Made by a program: the position numbers and the translations under genes | Part shown: positions 8,972 through 17,626 of the stretch, piece by piece | How the letters are laid out: the number at the start of each line of letters is the position of its first letter | Numbering within the stretch: position 1 is the first letter of the stretch | From: Leptospira andrefontaineae | GTDB taxonomy: Bacteria; Spirochaetota; Leptospiria; Leptospirales; Leptospiraceae | NCBI RefSeq assembly: GCF_004770105.1 | Contig: NZ_RQEY01000016.1 | Coordinates: forward strand, 62,001 to 126,000 | Direction: 5' to 3' | DNA length: 64,000 nucleotides | The notes under the pieces: generated by a model | What the model saw: only the letters and a program-made list of their open reading frames with translations | Database searches by the model: none | What the model was told of the DNA's origin: nothing

Positions 8972-9156
8972 ATTACTTTAAGGGGAGAATACGCCAAAGA
9001 ACCGGTTCTGGAAAAGGAATTTTCCCCGAAATTCAGGTTTTGTCCCAAATTATGTTCTCTTTAAGAAGACCGGATTTCTTTTTTTCCCGGAACAAAAATT
9101 TAGATCGATATTTGGAAACATGGCGGCTACCTTGGGGTCTTAGGATACACTAGGTT
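8972..9156. promoter_or_regulatory. Divergent intergenic region rich in dyads
   Basis: This 185-bp gap separates the SanA-like gene from the stress-module operon. It holds a perfect palindrome GAACCGGTTC (8999-9008) and an adjacent inverted repeat GGAAAA-GGAA-TTTTCC (9010-9025). Near 9090 is CCGGAACAAAAATTT, whose GGAAC resembles the conserved -35 of many ECF sigma promoters. No convincing -10 partner can be named, so an autoregulated promoter here is a suggestion only. Confidence 0.35.
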
Positions 9157-9735
9157 ATGAACCGAGTAAGACTCATGAATCTCCTGAATTCATTCGTCAG
9201 AGTTGCTCTGGCCGGTGTGTTCCTCACGCCGGCGTATCTTTTCTCGCAAGATTCCAAAACCAGTTTTCATACTGCCCGACCTATTCGTACTATCTCCTTC
9301 TATCGTAATGAAAGAGCAGCCGGAGTAGTTTTCGGTGACCTAGATTCATTTAAAAATCGTTATATTCTTACAGACACACAACTCGAACGTATCGCTGAGC
9401 TGAACCGGAGATATAAGAACGAGCATGAAAGATGGCTTCGTAGATTATCTCCGAAACAAGTCGAACTCGAACTGGTATTGATGGATGAAAATCCAGATCT
9501 AGTCAAAGTTCGACTTCTCGTTAACGCGATTGCAAGATATACATCCGAAATCCGGATGAATCAAATCGCGCATCGGCTCGCGATCGAAAGGGTTTTATCC
9601 TCTGAGCAAAAAAAGAGGGGAAAGGAAAGGGAATTAGTTACCCTACCCGAGGAGCATAGGGAAGCTCCAGGGTTCCCCTTGAATCTGTTTGTTCCCGAGA
9701 GAATAATTTTGCCTGTGCCGGGCATCCTGAGATAA
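9157..9735 (+). CDS. Exported Spy/CpxP-like protein (LTxxQ-type), first gene of ECF sigma module
   Basis: 192 residues with an N-terminal signal peptide ending near LFSQ. The mature protein contains YILTDTQLERIAELN, matching the LTxxQ motif of CpxP/Spy/ZraP periplasmic chaperones and heavy-metal sensor proteins. Long Arg/Glu-rich helices follow (about residues 85-150), as in that fold, with an additional late SSEQKKR. The C-terminus is Pro-rich. It lies 10 nt upstream of an ECF sigma gene, so the likely role is sensing envelope stress or controlling the membrane partner. Assignment rests on the motif and helical character and not on an alignment. Confidence 0.6.
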   Translation: MNRVRLMNLLNSFVRVALAGVFLTPAYLFSQDSKTSFHTARPIRTISFYRNERAAGVVFGDLDSFKNRYILTDTQLERIAELNRRYKNEHERWLRRLSPKQVELELVLMDENPDLVKVRLLVNAIARYTSEIRMNQIAHRLAIERVLSSEQKKRGKERELVTLPEEHREAPGFPLNLFVPERIILPVPGILR

Positions 9736-9745
9736 GGAAACTAAA

Positions 9746-10258
9746 ATGGACCAAAGAGAATTTGCCGGATTGATAGACAGTACGAAACATATCGTGCTCT
9801 CCGCGATTAAAAAGAATTTATACGAAGAGTTTTACGACACCATCGATGATGTTGTACAAGAGACTTATATCCGTGCTTATAAAAGTTTAGCAGCCAATAA
9901 GTTCAGGGGAGAATCTTCCCATAGTACTTGGTTGTATACAATCGCAAGAAACGAATCCTTGAGAATGAACCAAAAGCGTATGCGCCAGGCAAACCTTGCG
10001 ATGAAGCTGAAGGAAAAAGCAACTCAAGATTCCATCTTAAACCCAAGAGAAGAATATTCAGATTCTGGAATGGACATTGAACTCCAAGATTTGATCTCCA
10101 ATCTTCCTTGGAAATATAAGTCAGTACTTGCATTAGTTTCCGAAGGATACAAAGAACAACAGATTGCGGAGAAGTTGGGAATTCCGGAAGGAACAGTTAA
10201 ATCCCGATCATTCCGAGGCAAACAAATGTTGAAGAAACTTTTTTTTCAAGAGACCTAG
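9746..10258 (+). CDS. ECF RNA polymerase sigma factor
   Basis: 170 residues, typical of sigma-70 group 4. Region 2 is visible as DDVVQETYIRAYKSL, then FRGESSHSTWLYTIARNESLRMNQ. Region 4 is LPWKYKSVLALVSEGYKEQQIAEKLG, ending in the helix-turn-helix IPEGTVKSRSFRGKQML. It sits between a Spy-like exported protein and a single-pass membrane protein, an arrangement expected for a sigma factor held by a membrane-bound antagonist. Spacing is 10 nt upstream and 12 nt downstream, so all three genes form one operon. Target promoters are unknown. Confidence 0.93.
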   Translation: MDQREFAGLIDSTKHIVLSAIKKNLYEEFYDTIDDVVQETYIRAYKSLAANKFRGESSHSTWLYTIARNESLRMNQKRMRQANLAMKLKEKATQDSILNPREEYSDSGMDIELQDLISNLPWKYKSVLALVSEGYKEQQIAEKLGIPEGTVKSRSFRGKQMLKKLFFQET

Positions 10259-10270
10259 AGATAATCGGAA

Positions 10271-10651
10271 ATGGAAGATAAAAACAGAGAAAAGTTAGAC
10301 CAAGAGATTTTCCGTCGTTTAGAAAGTTACGAATGGAGTGATAATATCTCTGCAAAGATAATGAGAAGGCGTAAGATCGCTAGCTTTAAGCGATTTTTCA
10401 TCTTTTCATTTAGCGGACTTATTATTGTGGGTCTTGGTTTATCTTCTTTTTACTTTCAGCCTGAAGGAGACTCCGAATCCGGAGATTGGCAGGTCTTGAT
10501 AGAAGAACAAATTGAAGGAACTTTCGAGGAAGCGGAGACTAGTATGCAAACTCCTGATTTGAATCAGGAAGATACTAGTTCTTCTACCGTACCTTCTTCT
10601 TCTTTGATGGATATGGATGCGTTGATCGAAACTTCTTTCGAACGTAGATAG
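10271..10651 (+). CDS. Single-pass membrane protein, candidate anti-sigma factor
   Basis: 126 residues: an N-terminal cytoplasmic stretch (EEIF/RRLESYEWSDNISAKIMRRRK), one membrane helix (about residues 42-62), then an acidic Ser/Thr-rich periplasmic tail (EDTSSSTVPSSS). This is the topology of small anti-sigma factors, but no zinc-type HxxxCxxC motif is present. The N-terminal region would have to bind the sigma factor directly. Anti-sigma function is inferred purely from the gene order and topology. Confidence 0.6.
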   Translation: MEDKNREKLDQEIFRRLESYEWSDNISAKIMRRRKIASFKRFFIFSFSGLIIVGLGLSSFYFQPEGDSESGDWQVLIEEQIEGTFEEAETSMQTPDLNQEDTSSSTVPSSSLMDMDALIETSFERR

Positions 10652-10769
10652 GTTTTTAAAAATAAATACAAACTCGGCTTGCTAATATAGCGGTTGTTAC
10701 ATAGAATTGCGGCAAGGATTGGTTGGGTGAAACTAATCCAAATGTCCTTCTTGGACTAGGAGTACACTC

Positions 10770-12140
10770 TTGTTTTCCTTGCACGAACCGACTTCGAGTC
10801 GCACCAAAAAAAATAAACCGAATCTTCCTCCTGGGGTTTTCGGTATCCGGGCACTTCCTTACGTTTCGAAATTGGCAAAAGATCCGATTGGCTTTTTCCA
10901 ATTGATGCAATCCAAATTCGGAAATTCAGCCCGATTTGGTTTGAGATCGATCGTTTTTCATTTAATTACTCAGCCGGAAGATATCAAAAGAGTCCTTCAA
11001 GAGAATAACCAGAACTATCATAAGGGAGTTTTTTACAAAGAACTCGGAAGAATTTTAGGTAAAGGTTTGTTAAATAGCGAAGGAGAATTTTGGAAGAAAC
11101 AAAGAAAGCTTATCCAACCTTCTTTCCATAAACAAAGGATTTCCGAGTTCGTAGAGATCATGGCTCAGGAAACCGAAAAAACTTCCGAAAATTGGAAGAA
11201 GATCTCCAGTTTAGACATTTCTAAAGAGATGATGCGACTAACGTTTGCAATTGTCGGCAGGACTTTATTCAGAACGGAAGTAGAAAGTTATGCTGCAAGA
11301 ATCGAACATTCTTTAAAGATCGCGCTGGAGTTGGTCACAAAAAGGATCACTCGTATTTTTCCATTTCCATTCAGTTGGCCTACGCCTGAAAATTTAAAAC
11401 TCAAACGTGCATTGAAAGATATGCATTCCGTAGTCGACGAGTTGATTGCGGAACGTAAAAAAAATCCTTCTAACGATTTGATCTCGATGCTTCTGGAAGT
11501 TCGAGATGAAGAAACTGGCGAGACTATGAGCGAAAGCCAGGTAAGGGACGAGGCAATCACACTTCTTCTTGCAGGACATGAAACAACTGCAAACGCATTG
11601 TCTTGGGGATTCTATCTTTTATCTAAACATCCTGAGATCTGCGAAAAAGTAAGAGAAGAAGCAAATAGAGTTTTAGGTGATAAGACTCCAACTTTGGAAG
11701 ATGTTCAAAAATTGACATACACTCGCAAAGTATTGGATGAAGTTTTGAGATTATATCCTCCTGCCTGGGTGATTGAAAGGACTGCAATGGGACCGGATCA
11801 AGTGGGCGGTTATGATGTGGAGACCGGCACGAATATCTCCATCTGTATTTTTAATATTCATCGAAATCCGAATTTTTGGGAAAATCCTGACAAGTTTGAT
11901 CCGGATCGTTTTGATGAAGAAAGATCTGCGGATAGGCCTAAGTATGCATATCTTCCTTTTGGGGGAGGACCAAGGATCTGTATCGGTAATATTTTTGCAT
12001 TAACCGAAGCTACACTGATACTTGCAATGTTGGTCAAAAACTACAAATTCCAAACGGATTCAAATCATCCAGTCGTTATGGAACCTTTAGTCACATTAAG
12101 ACCGAAGTATGGAATTTTATTAAACATAGTTTCCACTTGA
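10770..12140 (+). CDS. Cytochrome P450
   Basis: 456 residues, full length for a soluble bacterial P450. The I-helix oxygen-activation motif is AGHETT (about 268-273), the K-helix ExxR is EVLR (E324), and the heme loop FGGGPRICIG supplies the thiolate ligand C404. The start is TTG 10770, supported by AGGAG 7 nt upstream. There is no fused reductase and no ferredoxin next to it; a thioredoxin-fold [2Fe-2S] ferredoxin lies about 27 kb away. The absence of a membrane anchor points to a cytoplasmic monooxygenase. Overall pattern resembles fatty-acid or sterol-side-chain type P450s, but the substrate cannot be read from sequence. Confidence 0.93.
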   Translation: MFSLHEPTSSRTKKNKPNLPPGVFGIRALPYVSKLAKDPIGFFQLMQSKFGNSARFGLRSIVFHLITQPEDIKRVLQENNQNYHKGVFYKELGRILGKGLLNSEGEFWKKQRKLIQPSFHKQRISEFVEIMAQETEKTSENWKKISSLDISKEMMRLTFAIVGRTLFRTEVESYAARIEHSLKIALELVTKRITRIFPFPFSWPTPENLKLKRALKDMHSVVDELIAERKKNPSNDLISMLLEVRDEETGETMSESQVRDEAITLLLAGHETTANALSWGFYLLSKHPEICEKVREEANRVLGDKTPTLEDVQKLTYTRKVLDEVLRLYPPAWVIERTAMGPDQVGGYDVETGTNISICIFNIHRNPNFWENPDKFDPDRFDEERSADRPKYAYLPFGGGPRICIGNIFALTEATLILAMLVKNYKFQTDSNHPVVMEPLVTLRPKYGILLNIVST

Positions 12141-12186
12141 CCCTATCTTTCCCGGCCGGAATCCTTCTACCAGAGGGATTTCGACC

Positions 12187-13164
12187 ATGGAAAAGATGAT
12201 AAAAAAACGCATCGACCAGGTAAAAGAAAAAGGTCACCAAAGGTTGACGGTTCTTTTAATTCCGCATGGGTTCGATAAGTCCTTCCACTTCCAAATTTCT
12301 ATCTTCACTATCTTCTTCTTAGTAGGATTATTGTTTGCGATCGTTGGGATCGCAGTTTTAGGAATCGTTCGTTATAATAATACCAGGATCCAGATCAACG
12401 CACTTGCATCCGTTTACGGAAAGTACTTCGACGAATATATCGAATATAGCGAAAAGTTAGGAGATATCCGAGACGATTTCGCGAGTCTGAACGAAAATTT
12501 ACAGGAAGTTCATTCGTTGATCGATGGCGAGTCCGATGAATTGCTTAAACTTCCTGATGAGTCAGACTCAGAAGATTTAGCTGCTACAGAATTAAAGGTA
12601 GAAGAAGCGGTAGATAAGGATCTTATGCTCGGAAGATCTTATCTTTCTGAAATTTACGGATATCGTTCTGTAAGAGTCTCCATGGAGAAGAACAAGGCTC
12701 TCGTGGATTCAGTGTTTAGCTTCTTAGATTCAAGATATGGTATTATGAATTCTCTTCCATTCGGAGAGCCATTATTATCTTATAATTTAACTTCTTATTA
12801 TGGAATGAGAAGATCTCCTACTTTCGGATATATGGAATTCCATGACGGGGTAGACTTAGCAAACGTTCCAGGTACTGATATTGCTGCGACCGGAGACGGA
12901 AGAGTTTATAGAGCTATTTACTCTAATAGAGGATATGGAAATCATATAGTGATCGCTCATGCAAACGGATATTATAGTTTGTATGGTCACTGTACTTCTT
13001 TAAAAGTAAGAGAAGGTGAATATGTTCATAAGGGACAGAGGATCGCTACTGTGGGAGCCACAGGGAACGTAACTGGTCCCCACCTTCATTATGAAGTATG
13101 GATCGGAGAATCAAATCGTACCGATCCTATGGATTATATGAAAGTAGGTTTCGGCCAATATTAA
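12187..13164 (+). CDS. M23-family metalloendopeptidase, membrane anchored
   Basis: 325 residues. A basic N-terminus and one membrane helix (about residues 38-62) are followed by a periplasmic coiled-coil-like linker and a C-terminal M23/LytM domain. Metal ligands are visible as FHDGVDLA (H-x3-D) and HLHYEVW near the end, with YSLYGHCTSL carrying the additional active-site His. Such enzymes cut peptidoglycan cross-links or activate amidases. All four conserved positions are present, so I expect an active hydrolase rather than an EnvC-like activator. It lies 46 nt after the P450 gene and 16 nt before ligA. Confidence 0.9.
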   Translation: MEKMIKKRIDQVKEKGHQRLTVLLIPHGFDKSFHFQISIFTIFFLVGLLFAIVGIAVLGIVRYNNTRIQINALASVYGKYFDEYIEYSEKLGDIRDDFASLNENLQEVHSLIDGESDELLKLPDESDSEDLAATELKVEEAVDKDLMLGRSYLSEIYGYRSVRVSMEKNKALVDSVFSFLDSRYGIMNSLPFGEPLLSYNLTSYYGMRRSPTFGYMEFHDGVDLANVPGTDIAATGDGRVYRAIYSNRGYGNHIVIAHANGYYSLYGHCTSLKVREGEYVHKGQRIATVGATGNVTGPHLHYEVWIGESNRTDPMDYMKVGFGQY

Positions 13165-13180
13165 TTTTATATAATCAACT

Positions 13181-15268
13181 ATGCCTAAAAAAGTCCCGGC
13201 TAAAAAGACCTCCTCTAAAAAAGCGGAGCCAACCGAAGTATCTAAAAAAGTTTCCATAGATCTGCCAAAGGATCCAAAGCAGGCGGAAAAAGAAATGCGC
13301 TCTTTGGAAGAGCAGCTCCGCTATCATCAATACTTATATTACGTTAAGAACACTCCCAAAATATCTGATTATGATTTCGATCAGATGTTCAAAAGGCTCC
13401 AAGCTTTCGAAGAAACATTTCCAAAATTAGCAGATCCTGCCAGTCCCACCTTGAGCGTTGGTTCCGATCTGGACAAAGATTTCGAGAAATTCACTCATAA
13501 ACTCCCTGTTCTCTCACTAGAAAACACCTATAACGAAGAAGAACTAATGGAATGGATCCAGAAAACTGGGCCGGATGAGCTATATTCTGTGGAATGGAAG
13601 ATAGATGGCGCTTCTCTCATGTTATATTATGAAAATGGAATTCTTGCTAACGGAGTGACCAGAGGCACAGGAGGGATCGGAGATGATGTTACTGAAAACA
13701 TCCGGACCATTCGATCCATTCCGCTTAGGTTATCTGAAACTGTTTCCATTTATTTAAGAGGAGAGGTTTATATGACATTCTCCGACTTTGAAGAATTTAA
13801 CGAGGCTTCTGAAGGAAGGTATGCCAATCCTAGAAATTTATCCTCAGGTTCTTTGAAGCAGAAAAATTCTTCAGACGTTGCAAAACGACCTCTCAGAATA
13901 TTTACTTATGATGCATTTTTTCCGGGTTCTAAGGCAAAATTTAAAACTCACCAAGAGGTAATGAAGAAGGCAGAAGACCTAAAATTTCCTCTTCCTCCTG
14001 ATACTAAATTGCTGAAAGGTTCTGAGATCCCTGCTGCGATCAAAGACTTTAAAAAGAAGAAAGAGAAAGTCGGATTTCCTACGGACGGATTAGTTATCAA
14101 ACTCAACGATCTTTCTAAAAGAGAAGCCTTAGGTTATACGTCTCATTCTCCTCGTTGGGCTCGTGCTTATAAGTTCGATGCTTTGATGAAAGAAAGTAAG
14201 ATTGTAGGAATTGATTACGCAGTAGGACGAACAGGAAAGATCACTCCAAGAGCAGAAATCGAGCCTATCAGTTTAGCCGGAACTACGGTTACATTTGCAA
14301 CATTACATAACCAAGATTATATTGATGAGCTAGGAGTAGGGATTGGAGCAATCGTAAGAATTTCCAAAAGAGGGGAGATCATTCCTGCAGTGGAGGAAGT
14401 TGTCACTCCGGGAAAGGAAGTTTTCAAAATCCCACTTCGTTGCCCTTGCTGCGGTACTAAGACCGAAAAGAAACAAGACTCCGTAGATTATTTTTGTCCG
14501 AACCCCGAATGCCCTGATCGAGTTAAGAATGGTATCATATTCTATTGTTCACGCAAACAAATGGATATAGAAGGTCTGGGAGAGAAACAGGTAGAATTTT
14601 TATATGATCAAAAGTATATCAAGGATATAGCAGATCTTTATTCTCTAAATAAACATAAAGAAAAGTTAATGGAAGAGGAAGGATACGGAGAAAAGAGCGT
14701 ATCCATCATCCTAAACGGGATTGAAGAATCCAAGAAGAAGGATTTTAGATTTGTACTCTCTTCTTTGGGTTTGAGAGAGATCGGTCCTAAAGTTGCTGAA
14801 CTTCTGACGGAGAATGGGTATGATACGATCGATTCTATTATCGCTGCAGCTAAAAATCCTAAGAAGCTGGAAAACGTCTTAGAAATTCCAGGCATTGGCC
14901 CTTCTACTGTAGAAGCGATTCAGGAGAATTTTACCGATAAACGAATTCTTTCTCTTATCGATCGTTTGAAAAAAGCCGGACTCAAGATGAAGGCTGACCC
15001 AATCGAGAAATCGGATAAACAGCCATTTGCAGGACAAAGCTGGTGTGTATCCGGTTCCTTTGAAAACTTCCAGCCTAGAGATAAGGCGATGGATCTGGTT
15101 GTTTATTACGGTGGTAAAAAAGTAGGATCTATCTCCTCTAAAACAACTCACCTTTTGGCAGGGCCAGGCGCCGGTTCTAAATTGGATAAGGCGCAAGAGT
15201 TAGGAGTACAAGTAGTCTCTGAGGATGAGTTTTTAAAAATTCTAAAACAAAACGCAATCAAGATCTAA
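13181..15268 (+). CDS. ligA: NAD-dependent DNA ligase LigA
   Basis: 695 residues, close to the family length. The adenylated lysine is K140 in the KIDG motif. The Ia domain is present (LRYHQYLYYVKNTPKISDYDFD), as are the zinc finger CPCCGT...CPNPECPDR, the helix-hairpin-helix region (EIPGIGPSTVEAI) and a C-terminal BRCT domain (GQSWCVSGSFENF ... THLLAGPGAGSKLDKA). Unusual is a Lys/Ser-rich N-terminal extension of about 28 residues before domain Ia, possibly disordered DNA contact. It seals nicks in replication and repair. A strong hairpin follows the stop codon. Confidence 0.98.
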   Translation: MPKKVPAKKTSSKKAEPTEVSKKVSIDLPKDPKQAEKEMRSLEEQLRYHQYLYYVKNTPKISDYDFDQMFKRLQAFEETFPKLADPASPTLSVGSDLDKDFEKFTHKLPVLSLENTYNEEELMEWIQKTGPDELYSVEWKIDGASLMLYYENGILANGVTRGTGGIGDDVTENIRTIRSIPLRLSETVSIYLRGEVYMTFSDFEEFNEASEGRYANPRNLSSGSLKQKNSSDVAKRPLRIFTYDAFFPGSKAKFKTHQEVMKKAEDLKFPLPPDTKLLKGSEIPAAIKDFKKKKEKVGFPTDGLVIKLNDLSKREALGYTSHSPRWARAYKFDALMKESKIVGIDYAVGRTGKITPRAEIEPISLAGTTVTFATLHNQDYIDELGVGIGAIVRISKRGEIIPAVEEVVTPGKEVFKIPLRCPCCGTKTEKKQDSVDYFCPNPECPDRVKNGIIFYCSRKQMDIEGLGEKQVEFLYDQKYIKDIADLYSLNKHKEKLMEEEGYGEKSVSIILNGIEESKKKDFRFVLSSLGLREIGPKVAELLTENGYDTIDSIIAAAKNPKKLENVLEIPGIGPSTVEAIQENFTDKRILSLIDRLKKAGLKMKADPIEKSDKQPFAGQSWCVSGSFENFQPRDKAMDLVVYYGGKKVGSISSKTTHLLAGPGAGSKLDKAQELGVQVVSEDEFLKILKQNAIKI

Positions 15269-15276
15269 ATGGACTC

Positions 15277-15309
15277 TTATAAAATTATACTTCGCGTATA
15301 GTTTTATAA
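15277..15309 (+). terminator. Terminator hairpin after ligA
   Basis: Fourteen-base arms TTATAAAATTATAC (15277-15290) and GTATAGTTTTATAA (15296-15309) with a TTCGC loop; the only imperfection is one G-U pair. The stem is AT-rich and is followed by a pyrimidine-rich stretch (TCTTCTCTATTCTTT). Location directly after the ligA stop supports a terminator. Confidence 0.65.
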
Positions 15310-15376
15310 TCTTCTCTATTCTTTCATCCTTATCGCTAAAGGATTGAAAATTCTCTACTTTCATTACTATATAACT

Positions 15377-15565
15377 ATGACACAAAAGAAATGCCCTCAA
15401 TGTTCCAGCATTTTAGAATGTGGGGTGGACCAAGAGGCCTGCTGGTGTTTTGATATTCGTTTAGATCCGGAAGCTTTGAAAAATATAAGAGAAATGTATG
15501 AAGACTGCTTATGTAAAGATTGTTTAGCACGTTTTGAAACGAACGTAGTTAATCAAAAAATTTGA
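15377..15565 (+). CDS. Small Cys-rich protein, CWC type
   Basis: 62 residues from ATG 15377 (an in-frame TTG at 15344 is possible but its AAGGA abuts the start). Seven cysteines occur as CPQCSSILECG, ACWCFD and CLCKDCLARF. The CxxC...CWC...CxCxxC arrangement matches the Cys-rich CWC family (small metal-binding, probably zinc, proteins of unknown role). No partner gene is evident. I am confident it is a gene because of the structured cysteine pattern. Confidence 0.7.
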   Translation: MTQKKCPQCSSILECGVDQEACWCFDIRLDPEALKNIREMYEDCLCKDCLARFETNVVNQKI

Positions 15566-15575
15566 ATAACGCCCG

Positions 15576-15598
15576 TATAATATGTGAACGTTTGTTCA
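15576..15598 (+). promoter_or_regulatory. Promoter -10 with overlapping operator-like palindrome for the acyl-CoA operon
   Basis: A perfect TATAAT at 15576-15581 is followed 3 nt later by the inverted repeat TGAAC-GTTT-GTTCA (15585-15598). The repeat would cover the transcription start, the right place for a repressor. The AAC-n-GTT core is shared by several TetR-family regulators of lipid catabolism (for example KstR- and PsrA-type sites), though the spacer here is 4 nt. No regulator gene is adjacent. The -35 is poor, which would fit an activated or weak promoter. Confidence 0.5.
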
Positions 15599-15712
15599 AC
15601 ACATTTCAGTTTTTTTAATCTAAATAAAAATCGATTGAAGCATAGGTCCTTCAACATAGTGTTTCCGCCGTAGGGAAAAAATCCTAGTTTATAGTGTTCT
15701 CAGGGGGAGTTC

Positions 15713-17605
15713 TTGGAAACTGATCAAAAATATTTTTACGATATGCTGGAGAAGACGGCATCTAAATTTCCGAATAAGGAAAGTTTTTCCCGTAGAACCA
15801 AAGACGGAATTAAAGGAAGGACATTTTCAGAAATGAAGTCCTTAACAGATTCTTTAATCGCAGGATTGATCGAAGAAGGAGTTCAAAAAGACGATAAGAT
15901 CTTATATCTCTGTGACTCTAGTCAGAACTGGATCATAGGTGATATTGCAATCATTTCTGCGGGTGCCGTTTCTGTTCCAAGGGGAACGGATGTGGTAGAC
16001 GAAGATATATTATATATTGTTAATCATTCCGAAAGCAAATACGCGATCGTCCAAAAAGAAAAAGATAAACAAAGATTAGTAAATCTCGGTTCTAAACTTC
16101 CAAGCTTGAAAAAAGTTTTTGTGATCGAAGATGATATAGGCGATCTGAAATCGGGAGCCGATACGATCCAAGGTCTGATCGAAAAAGGAAAATCAAATCT
16201 TTCAAAAGATCCTGATATTGTTCGTAAAAGACTCAAAGAAAAATCTCCGAATGAACTTGCTACTTTGATCTATACATCCGGAACTACGGGTGCTCCTAAA
16301 GGAGTAATGCTCACTCAAACTGGTTGGATTTCCGCAGTAGAGAAAGTAATTGGATTTGTTCAATTGACTTCTGCAGATTCAGGTGTGAGCCTTCTCCCAC
16401 CTTGGCATGCGTTCGAAAGAGCGATCGAATATTGTATTCTTGAATTGGGTGCCGGGTTTCTTGTTTCCAATATCAGCAATTTGAAAGAGGATTTGAAGGA
16501 ATTCCAACCTACATTATTCCCTTCTGTTCCAAGGATTTGGGAATCCTTATATAATGGAATTATGAATAAGGTCTCTAAGGAATCCGGTTTAAAAAGAGGA
16601 GTATTCAATTTCTGTTTGAAGATCGGAAATCTTTGGGCTGTTCAAAAAGGAGTTCTATTCGGTTACGATTTCAGGATAGAAAAGCCTAATTTTATTGTTT
16701 GGACCTTTTCCAAATTATCCTCTTTGCTTTTTCTGATCCTATTATCTCCTCTCAAGTTACTTGCACTTTTGGTATTTAAACCGATCCACAGTGCTCTTGG
16801 TGGGAAGTTAAGAGTTTCCGTTTCTGCGGGAAGTGCACTTCCTTCCGTAGTGGATAAATTTTTATCTTCTATAGGATTAATCGTTTTGGAAGGATATGGG
16901 ATGACTGAAACTTCCGCAGTACTTTCCATTCGTAAACCTAAACAACCTTCTCCTGGAACTGTGGGAACTCCAATACAAGGGTATGAATGTATTCTAAAGG
17001 ACGAACACGGTAAGTTGGTCCCCCAAGGTGGAAAAGGAAGCCTTTGGGTAAAATCCAAACAGGTTCTTATGGGATATTATAAACGCCCTGAGTTGAATGA
17101 TGTTGTTTTTGATAAAAACGGTTTCTTTGATACAGGAGACATCATGCGTTTCAATTATAGAGGCGAATTGGTATTTGCGGGAAGAGCAAAAGATACTATA
17201 GTGCTTGCTGGAGGAGAAAATGTGGAGCCTGTTCCTATCGAGGATCAGCTTTTAAATTCTCCTTATGTGAACCAAGTGATGGTAACAGGTCATGAGGCAA
17301 AACATTTGGTGGTTCTAATCGTTCCGGATTTCGAAAGATTGAAGGCTGAGTTTTCCGATCTGCCGGATGATGCGAATGTTTGGAATTCTCATCCTAAAAT
17401 TAGAGAGATCTTTAAGAAGGAAGTTTCGGATAGAATATCCCGTAAAACAGGATTCAAATCTTTCGAATTGATCCCTCAAAATGCGTTCTATGTCATCCCA
17501 AGACCTTTTGACCCGGACAAGGAAATGACCAGAACCTTAAAAATAAAAAGAAACGAAATATTAGAAAGTTTTAAAAAAGAAGTTTCCGATCTAACCAAAA
17601 ATTAG
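15713..17605 (+). CDS. AMP-binding acyl-CoA ligase (long-chain FACS type)
   Basis: 630 residues, the length of FadD15-type long-chain acyl-CoA synthetases. The P-loop-like motif LIYTSGTTGAPKG (about 184-197), the adenylation motif GYGMTETSAV (about 393) and the C-terminal FDTGDIMRFNYRGELVFAGR with DTIVLAGGENVEP are all present. The enzyme activates a carboxylic acid to its acyl-CoA through an acyl-AMP. The start is TTG with GGGGGAG upstream. A hydrophobic stretch (about 325-360) may associate with the membrane. It is the first gene of a four-gene operon with a dehydrogenase, a hydratase and a thiolase-like protein, so it probably feeds that pathway. Confidence 0.92.
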   Translation: METDQKYFYDMLEKTASKFPNKESFSRRTKDGIKGRTFSEMKSLTDSLIAGLIEEGVQKDDKILYLCDSSQNWIIGDIAIISAGAVSVPRGTDVVDEDILYIVNHSESKYAIVQKEKDKQRLVNLGSKLPSLKKVFVIEDDIGDLKSGADTIQGLIEKGKSNLSKDPDIVRKRLKEKSPNELATLIYTSGTTGAPKGVMLTQTGWISAVEKVIGFVQLTSADSGVSLLPPWHAFERAIEYCILELGAGFLVSNISNLKEDLKEFQPTLFPSVPRIWESLYNGIMNKVSKESGLKRGVFNFCLKIGNLWAVQKGVLFGYDFRIEKPNFIVWTFSKLSSLLFLILLSPLKLLALLVFKPIHSALGGKLRVSVSAGSALPSVVDKFLSSIGLIVLEGYGMTETSAVLSIRKPKQPSPGTVGTPIQGYECILKDEHGKLVPQGGKGSLWVKSKQVLMGYYKRPELNDVVFDKNGFFDTGDIMRFNYRGELVFAGRAKDTIVLAGGENVEPVPIEDQLLNSPYVNQVMVTGHEAKHLVVLIVPDFERLKAEFSDLPDDANVWNSHPKIREIFKKEVSDRISRKTGFKSFELIPQNAFYVIPRPFDPDKEMTRTLKIKRNEILESFKKEVSDLTKN

Positions 17606-17626
17606 AACGGGATTGGGAGAAAAATT

